The translations under genes and the position numbers were made by a program. From Limnochorda pilosa (GTDB taxonomy: Bacteria; Bacillota; Limnochordia; Limnochordales; Limnochordaceae): a stretch of 64,000 nt of DNA. Where the stretch lies: positions 2,666,001-2,730,000 of the forward strand of contig NZ_AP014924.1 of the NCBI RefSeq assembly GCF_001544015.1, in the 5' to 3' direction. The notes beneath the pieces are model-generated. The model ran no database searches and had not been told where the DNA came from. It was given only the letters and a program-made list of their open reading frames with translations. Each line of letters begins with the position of its first letter. The stretch's first letter is position 1. Shown piece by piece: positions 58,763-64,000 of the stretch.

Positions 58763-59569
58763 TCACGCCCGGGGCTCGACAGGTGCAGCCTCCTTCGGCT
58801 CCTTCAAGCTCCCCTGCTCGATGAGCTGTCCCACGGGGACCACTGCCAGGCCCTTCTCGCGGATGGCCGCCAGGATCTCAGGAAGCGCGGCCAGCGTCGG
58901 CTCGGTGGGGTGCATGAGCACGATGGCTCCCGCCGCCAGCCGGGGTACCACCCGCTGCACGATGCGGGCCGGCGCTGGCCGTTGCCAGTCGATGGTGTCG
59001 ATGGTCCACATGACCGTCCAGTATCCCAGGTCCGAGGCGACCCGGGCCACCCGGTCGTCCACCTCGCCGTAGGGTGGGGCGAAGAGGCGGGGCTGCTCCC
59101 CCGCAAGGGAGGCGATCAGCTCCTCGTTCTGCCGGATCAGGCGGGCCAGGTCGCCGTCGGCCAAGGCCCGGGGGTGGTCGTGGGTGAACCCGTGGTTGCC
59201 CACCTCGTGCCCGTCGGCCGCCATCCGGCGCACCAGCCCGGGGGAGTGCGAGGCCCACCGGCCCGTGGGGAAGAAGGTGACCCGAACCCCTTCCCGCTTG
59301 AAGAGGTCGAGCATCTGCGGGAGCACCTCGTCGCCCCAGTCCACGTTCACCGCCAGCGCGACCCACGGCTCCCGGGTGGGCACCCGGTAGACGGCCCGGT
59401 CCGGGCGGAGCGGCTCCAGCGGTGCGAGCACCCCCAGGCTCCCCCACCCCGGCTCCAGCGTGGCTCCGTACCACGCCGCGACCACCACCAGGGCCGCTGC
59501 GACCAGGAGCGACCCGTCCACGAGACGATCGAGACGAACGGCCCAGAAGCGGACCCGGCGCCGCCTCAT
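58763..59569 (-). CDS. ylxY: YlxY-like polysaccharide deacetylase
   Basis: NodB-fold protein: one N-terminal helix, then VALAVNVDWGDEV (motif 1; YlxY-type, lacking the classical TFDD), NHGFTHDHP (motif 2; His metal ligands), FAPPYGEVDDRVARVA and IVLMHPTEPTLAALPEIL. In Bacillus ylxY is next to mlpA. 268 aa. The missing TFDD aspartate means catalysis is uncertain. ATG overlaps the stop of the next gene (ATGA). Confidence 0.88.
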   Translation of the reverse strand: MRRRRVRFWAVRLDRLVDGSLLVAAALVVVAAWYGATLEPGWGSLGVLAPLEPLRPDRAVYRVPTREPWVALAVNVDWGDEVLPQMLDLFKREGVRVTFFPTGRWASHSPGLVRRMAADGHEVGNHGFTHDHPRALADGDLARLIRQNEELIASLAGEQPRLFAPPYGEVDDRVARVASDLGYWTVMWTIDTIDWQRPAPARIVQRVVPRLAAGAIVLMHPTEPTLAALPEILAAIREKGLAVVPVGQLIEQGSLKEPKEAAPVEPRA

Positions 59570-60411
59570 CGGGATCCTCCTTCCCCCGGAGGCTTGGAGG
59601 TGCGAGGAGCACCCGGTGCCGGCTCGGGCCGCGGCGGGGGTTCGGGCAGGGCCCTCTGCACCCCCGAGTGCCCTTCGATGGTGTAGTTCCGGCGGTAGAT
59701 CAGCTCCGAGACGGGCACGATCCGGTATCCCCGCTTCTGGATCTCGGGGATCAGCCGTTCGATCGCCTCGGGGGTGTGGCGGCCCGCGTTGTGGAAGAGG
59801 ATGATGTCTCCCGGCCCCAGCCGACTCAGCGCCCGCTGGATCATGGCGTCGGCTGAAAGGTCCTTCCAATCCAGGGAGTCGATGGACCACTGGACGGGGT
59901 AGAGCCCCATCTCCTGCGAGACCCGGACCAGCTGGTCGTCGTACTCGCCGAAGGGCGGCCGGAAGAGCACGGGCTTCTGCCCCGTCAGCCGCTCGATCAT
60001 CGCTCCGTTGCGCTCCAGGTCCTCGCGGACCTCGTACTCGCTCATGGAGGCCATGTGGCCGTGCGCGTAGCTGTGGTTGCCGATCTCGTGGCCCGCCTCG
60101 GCGATCTTCCGGACGTACTCGGGGTACTCTTCGACCCAGTTGCCTGCCAGGAAGAAGGTGGTCCTCACCCCGTAGCGGCTCAGGATCTCCAGGAGGCGGT
60201 CGGTGTTCTCGGTCCCCCAGGTGGCGTCGAAGGAGAGAGCCACCCAGGGCTCCTTGCGGTCCACCTTGTAGATGGGCACCAGCCGTGCGAAGAGGAGCCG
60301 GCTGGTGGCGGTCCAGACCGGCTCCGCCCCGAAGTGGACGAGGCTGGATCCTGCCAGCACCAGCCCCAGGAGCGCGAGGAGGGCCCACCTCCGCCGCAGC
60401 ACGACGACCAT
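59566..60411 (-). CDS. PdaB-like polysaccharide deacetylase
   Basis: NodB-fold, membrane-anchored (helix 8-24). Motif 1 is SFDATWG (second Asp of TFDD replaced), motif 2 NHSYAHGHM, then RPPFGEYDDQLV and IILFHNAGRHTPEAIERLIPEI. Closest by these to PdaB, a sporulation peptidoglycan deacetylase-like protein. 281 aa. A Pro-rich tail follows residue 250. Coupled to the YlxY-like gene. Confidence 0.88.
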   Translation of the reverse strand: MVVVLRRRWALLALLGLVLAGSSLVHFGAEPVWTATSRLLFARLVPIYKVDRKEPWVALSFDATWGTENTDRLLEILSRYGVRTTFFLAGNWVEEYPEYVRKIAEAGHEIGNHSYAHGHMASMSEYEVREDLERNGAMIERLTGQKPVLFRPPFGEYDDQLVRVSQEMGLYPVQWSIDSLDWKDLSADAMIQRALSRLGPGDIILFHNAGRHTPEAIERLIPEIQKRGYRIVPVSELIYRRNYTIEGHSGVQRALPEPPPRPEPAPGAPRTSKPPGEGGSR

Positions 60412-60507
60412 GCTCGCTCCCCCCGTCCGGCTCTCGGGTGGAGCCTATTCGGGGGAAAGCGGCGCTAGAAGGTCCTGGGGAGCGGGGACGGGCCCGGGGA
60501 GGCGGTC

Positions 60508-60999
60508 CTACCGGGTGAAGACGTGGTTGCCGATCTTCCGCACGACGGGGCGTCCGGCCCAGAAAGATGGGTTCCGGGTGAGGCGGGGGTTGTAGAAGAA
60601 GAGCGCCCCCATGCTGGGATCGCTGCCGCCCAGGGCCAGGTCGACGGCCTGGTAGATGTTCGGCGGGATCTGCGCCGAGGCGCTGTACCGGTGGGTGTCC
60701 AGGGGTTGGAACTGGCCTGGCTGGAAGACCACGCCTCGGATGCTGTCGGGGAAGTCGGGGTGGCGGACCCGGTTGAGGACCACCGCGGCCACGGCCACCT
60801 GCCCCTCGAAGGGCTCGCCCCGGGCCTCCCAGTAGACCAGCCAGGCCAGCAGGTGGCGATCGGCCGCGGTCGCGTGGACGGGCGCCGTGGGGCGCGCCCG
60901 CTCCAGGCCTGGGCCACGCGCCTGGCCGTCGCCGCCGCCTGCGACGGTCTGGATGAGGATGAGGGCCAGCAAGGCCCACCAGAGGTGCTCAGGTTTCAT
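60508..60999 (-). CDS. Exported SleB-type cell-wall hydrolase
   Basis: Signal anchor (WWALLALILIQTVAGG) and a bare Hydrolase_2 domain: YWEARGEPFEGQVAVAAVVLNRV, VFQPGQFQPLD, GALFFYNPRL. It keeps the catalytic Glu (YWEARGE) but lacks the peptidoglycan-binding or LysM part of the other two SleB-type proteins here. 163 aa. ATG 60999 with GGAG upstream; a longer GTG start is less well placed. Confidence 0.9.
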   Translation of the reverse strand: MKPEHLWWALLALILIQTVAGGGDGQARGPGLERARPTAPVHATAADRHLLAWLVYWEARGEPFEGQVAVAAVVLNRVRHPDFPDSIRGVVFQPGQFQPLDTHRYSASAQIPPNIYQAVDLALGGSDPSMGALFFYNPRLTRNPSFWAGRPVVRKIGNHVFTR

Positions 61000-61029
61000 C
61001 GCGCCCACGCTCCACGTCCAGGCTCAGCA

Positions 61030-63168
61030 TCAGCCGGCCACCTCACGAGGGCCTTCAGCCAGCCAGCGCCGCACCGCCTCGGAGATCGCCTGCCGGCCGC
61101 CCCGCACGAGGCTCGCCGGGGGCAGCGACGCGAGGACCGTCTGGCCGTACCGGCGCCGGGTGACGCGCCCGTCCAGCACCACCACCGCCCCCCGGTCGGT
61201 TCGGTGGCGGATGAGGCGGCCAAAGCCCTGCTTCAGCCGGAGGACCATCTCGGGAAGCTGGTAGGCCGCGAAGGCGTCCCGTCCCAGGCGCCGGAGCCGC
61301 TCGATGCGCGCCGCCACCACCGGCTCGGTGGGTACCGCGAAGGGAAGACGGGCGATCACCACCAGCTCCAGGGCCTGCCCCGGCAGGTCCACGCCTTCCC
61401 AGAAGCTCGCGGTGGCCAGGCAGACGGCACCCGGTTCGGAGCGCAACCGGTCCAGGAGCTGGCTGCGGGGCAGGTCGCCCTGGCGCATGAGGCCGCGGTC
61501 GGCCGGCAGCCGCCCCTCCAGCGCCCGCCCGGCCTCCTCGAGCATCTGGTAGGAGGTGAAGAGCACCAGGGTGCCCCCCGACACCGCCGGCACCAGGAGC
61601 TCCAGTGTCTCCGCCACGGCGTCGGCGAAACCTGGCACGCCCGGCTCGGGCAGGTCCTCGGCCACGGCCAGGAGCGCCTGGGCGGCGTAATCGAAGGGCG
61701 ACTCGATCACCTCCTCAAGCAGGCGCCCATCCTGGCGGCACTCCTCCAGCCCCAGGCGCTCCACCAGGTAGTCGAAGCGCCCGTCCACGGTGAGGGTGGC
61801 CGAGGTGGCCACCACCCCCGCAAGCTGGTCGAAGAGGGCCCTTTGCAGGAGCGGGCCCACCTCCACGGGAGCGGAGCGGAGCTTCACCCCGGCCCGGCCG
61901 CCCTCCAGCCAGTGCACCTCGTCGGGACCCTCCGCCTGAAGGATCGCCTCCAGGTCCTCCGCCTGCCGGCGGAGGGCCAGGTCCACCCCTTCCAGCTCGG
62001 CCAGCACCGCCCGGCCTCGCTCCTCCCGGGCCGGGGCGAATCCCTTCAGGTCCGCCCGGAACCGGTCCAGGAGGCCGGCCAGGGCAGTCCAGTCCCCCGC
62101 CGCCTCCCGGGCCAGCCGCTCGAGCCGCTCGGGAAGCTCTCCCGGGCGGATCACCCGCAGGCCGTCGGCCCGGGCAGCCCAGGCGGCCAGGCCGTCGAAG
62201 AGGGCCTCGGCCTGCTCGCCCGCCCGGCGGGTAGCGGGCAGGATCTGCCAGTCCAGCAGCTCCAGGAGCTCCTTGGCCTCACGGTCTGCCGCCTCGCCGG
62301 CCAGCAGCCGTGCGGTGGCCAGGAGGCCGCCCCGGTTGCCCCGGCTCCGGTGCAGCCGGTGCAGGAGGCGCTCCACCCCGCGCCGGGTGAGCTGGCGCCC
62401 CAGGTGGGCGCTGGCCGTCTCCTCCAGGTGGTGGGCCTCGTCCAGGATCACACAGCCGTAGACGGGCAGCACCGCCCGATCGGACTCCCACCCCACCGCC
62501 TGCCTCACCACCGCATCGGCCAGGAGCAGGTGGTGGTTGACCACCAGGAGCTGCGCGCCTTCCATCTTCCGCCGGGCCTGGAAGAAGTGGCATCGCTGGA
62601 AGAGGGGGCAGTCGGCCCGCAGGCAGGCGTCGGGGTCGGCCGAGACCTCCTCCCAGAGCTCCGCGGTGGGCTCGAAGGGGAGCTCCGAACGGCTCCCCTC
62701 ATCGACCTCATCGGCCCACGCGGCCAGGGCCTGAAGCTCGTCCTCGGTCTCCTCGTCCTGCTCCTCGGGGCGGCTGCGGATCCGCTCGAGCCTGAGCAGG
62801 CAAAGGTAGTTGGCCCACCCCTTCACCAGGGCGTGGGTGAACGAGAAGGGCAGGACCTCTTGCAGCGACGGGAGGTCCTTGGAGACCAGCTGCTCCTGCA
62901 GGGGGATGGTCTGGGTGGAGACCACCACCCGCTCGCCGGTGGCGTGAGCGTAGAAGAGGGCGGGAACCAGGTAGGCCAACGACTTCCCCGTTCCGGTCCC
63001 CGCCTCGATGAGGGCCACCGCAGCCGGCGGGCCGGCGCTGCCCTCGAGCACCAGGGCCACCTGGCGGGCCATGCGGGCCTGCTGGGGTCGCCACTCGTAC
63101 TGCGGGAGCGCACGGGCGAGCGGACCGTCGGCCCGGAAGAAGTCTTCCGCCTCCCGCACCCATCCCAC
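61030..63168 (-). CDS. DinG-like iron-sulphur helicase
   Basis: XPD/DinG superfamily 2 helicase. Walker A AGTGTGKS at 56-63, DEAH at 243-246, four cysteines that would hold a 4Fe-4S cluster (Cys123, 182, 187, 193), and motif VI QGFGRLIRHRTDRG. 712 aa. Unwinds damaged or R-loop DNA. GTG 63168 with AGGAGG at 7 nt. No exonuclease domain is present as in Bacillus DinG. Confidence 0.92.
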   Translation of the reverse strand: MGWVREAEDFFRADGPLARALPQYEWRPQQARMARQVALVLEGSAGPPAAVALIEAGTGTGKSLAYLVPALFYAHATGERVVVSTQTIPLQEQLVSKDLPSLQEVLPFSFTHALVKGWANYLCLLRLERIRSRPEEQDEETEDELQALAAWADEVDEGSRSELPFEPTAELWEEVSADPDACLRADCPLFQRCHFFQARRKMEGAQLLVVNHHLLLADAVVRQAVGWESDRAVLPVYGCVILDEAHHLEETASAHLGRQLTRRGVERLLHRLHRSRGNRGGLLATARLLAGEAADREAKELLELLDWQILPATRRAGEQAEALFDGLAAWAARADGLRVIRPGELPERLERLAREAAGDWTALAGLLDRFRADLKGFAPAREERGRAVLAELEGVDLALRRQAEDLEAILQAEGPDEVHWLEGGRAGVKLRSAPVEVGPLLQRALFDQLAGVVATSATLTVDGRFDYLVERLGLEECRQDGRLLEEVIESPFDYAAQALLAVAEDLPEPGVPGFADAVAETLELLVPAVSGGTLVLFTSYQMLEEAGRALEGRLPADRGLMRQGDLPRSQLLDRLRSEPGAVCLATASFWEGVDLPGQALELVVIARLPFAVPTEPVVAARIERLRRLGRDAFAAYQLPEMVLRLKQGFGRLIRHRTDRGAVVVLDGRVTRRRYGQTVLASLPPASLVRGGRQAISEAVRRWLAEGPREVAG

Positions 63169-63198
63169 CGGCCGGCCTCCTCCACCTTCGATGCTGGA

Positions 63199-64000
63199 TC
63201 ACTTCGACGCCCCCCCTCCCTCCCCTTCCGGGCCCGTCTCCAACCGCCCCAGCCGGTCCAGCCACCGCAGCAGGGGGGAGCCTTCGATCCGCTCCGAGAG
63301 CGAGGCCCGCTCGGTGTAGAGGTGAAGGCCGACCAGCGCCGCCAGCAGCAGCACCCACGCCCCCGGGGGCAGGGCGCGCCAGGCCACCCAGCCCGCCAGG
63401 GCGCCGAGGGCATTGGCCCCCGCGTCCCCCAGGACCCCCTCTTCCCGCAGGTCCCACCCCAAGATCCCCAGCGCGGCTGCCGCGCCCGGCAGGGTGGGCA
63501 ACGCCGAACGCGGGTCGGCAACGAAGGCCACGGCCAGGAGCAGGAGCGCGACCTTGAGGGCCCGGCCCGGCCGCACGTCCAGCAGGTTGACGGCGTTCGC
63601 CGTCAGGGCCAGGAGAACGGCTCCGGCAAGCAGCGCGAACGCCCCCGGCGCAGCGCCCGTCCAGGAACCGGATGCCGCGGCCAGCAACGCACCGGCACCC
63701 AGCAGGAAGACCTTCAGGGCACCCGTGGTGAGCCGCCCCTCCGCGAGGGCCCGGCCGTGCCCCCGCAGGCCCCGGCTGCTCCCGTCGCCCAGGAGGTCGT
63801 CGATCCAGCCCACCAGGGCCGCCCACAGGATCCAGGCGGCCAGGGCCACCCCGGTGCCCGTGGCCGCCGCGGCCCGGCCCGGAAGGGCTCCCGCCCCAGG
63901 AGAGCTCCAGGGCAGCGCCACGAGCGCCCCCACCGCCCAGAGGGCCGCCGCGGCCGCGAGCGCCCAGGCGACGCCCAGCCCCAAGGGCACCCAGCGGCCG
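63199..64000 (-). CDS. MraY/WecA-like polyprenyl-phosphate glycosyl-1-phosphate transferase (N-terminus cut by window)
   Basis: Polytopic protein with the cytosolic-loop motifs of the MraY/WecA family: GWIDDLLGD (metal-binding Asp pair), ALTANAVNLLDVRPGRALK and GDAGANALGALAG. It would transfer a sugar-phosphate to a lipid carrier to start wall or surface polymer synthesis. The frame is open to the last base; 5' end, start and upstream gene lie beyond the window. Conserved Asp are kept, but the histidine-rich late loop is not obvious. Confidence 0.82.
   Translation of the reverse strand, partial: GRWVPLGLGVAWALAAAAALWAVGALVALPWSSPGAGALPGRAAAATGTGVALAAWILWAALVGWIDDLLGDGSSRGLRGHGRALAEGRLTTGALKVFLLGAGALLAAASGSWTGAAPGAFALLAGAVLLALTANAVNLLDVRPGRALKVALLLLAVAFVADPRSALPTLPGAAAALGILGWDLREEGVLGDAGANALGALAGWVAWRALPPGAWVLLLAALVGLHLYTERASLSERIEGSPLLRWLDRLGRLETGPEGEGGGASK

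Overview
Sporulating, very GC-rich (about 70%) bacterium of the Firmicutes/Bacillota. The lineage is inferred from gene content and gene order: two alpha/beta-type SASPs, CotJB/CotJC, SleB-YpeB, CotE- and CotS-type coat proteins, dipicolinate synthase, and the Bacillus-like order ylxY - mlpA - ymxH - spoVFA - spoVFB - asd - dapG - dapA - rnj - tepA - ylzJ. GTG and TTG starts with strong Shine-Dalgarno sites are common. GC content and gene order suit Limnochordia (for example Limnochorda) or a similar deep high-GC lineage, but no rRNA is present to prove it. No phage, IS, CRISPR or tRNA was seen.

Layout. 1-6.2 kb: a Ku / split LigD end-joining operon, a GH15-like glycosidase, a flavin reductase and Hsp20. 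6.4-14.6 kb: an MFS carrier convergent with mutY and a PerM-type permease, then pfkA, a PCMT-type methyltransferase, a LysM-SleB hydrolase and a bifunctional FBP aldolase/phosphatase. 15-17.5 kb: two genes of a cytochrome bd-superfamily oxidase whose first subunit carries a c-type haem domain. 17.6-24.2 kb: homocysteine methyltransferase-MetF fusion, RidA, GH31 alpha-glucosidase with a clear promoter/operator, and a second MFS carrier. 24.2-28.6 kb: SASPs, thioredoxin, cotJBC, an amidohydrolase and trxB. 28.7-36.1 kb (minus strand): divIVA, yggT, proC, sepF, yggS, an HlyD-like adaptor, uppP, ypeB and sleB.

36.2-45.2 kb is the accessory, spore-coat part: two proteins of SPOCS/CotE-like layout, a CAP protein, a thioredoxin-fold gene that appears to be a selenoprotein (CxxU with a bacterial SECIS hairpin), ylzJ-tepA, and a block CotE / amphi-Trp / CotS / CotS / glycosyltransferase / CotE lying between tepA and rnj, where Bacillus has nothing. 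45.3-64 kb resumes the conserved order: rnj, dapA-dapG-asd-spoVFB-spoVFA, dapB, a YflT-like protein, ymxH, an exported possible beta-barrel protein, dut, mlpA, a GH18 hydrolase, two polysaccharide deacetylases, a SleB-like hydrolase, a DinG-like helicase and a truncated MraY/WecA-like transferase.

How it fits together. Five genes (spoVFA, both cotE-like genes, the selenoprotein and the SPOCS-like gene at 36331) have the same upstream architecture, AC - 17 nt - (C/A)ATAnnnT, which is the sigma-K consensus known from Bacillus. This places the selenoprotein and an unnamed protein in the predicted late mother-cell regulon. Lysine/DAP genes feed dipicolinate synthesis, and three SleB-type enzymes, YpeB and the GH18 enzyme are likely to act on spore or cell-wall peptidoglycan.
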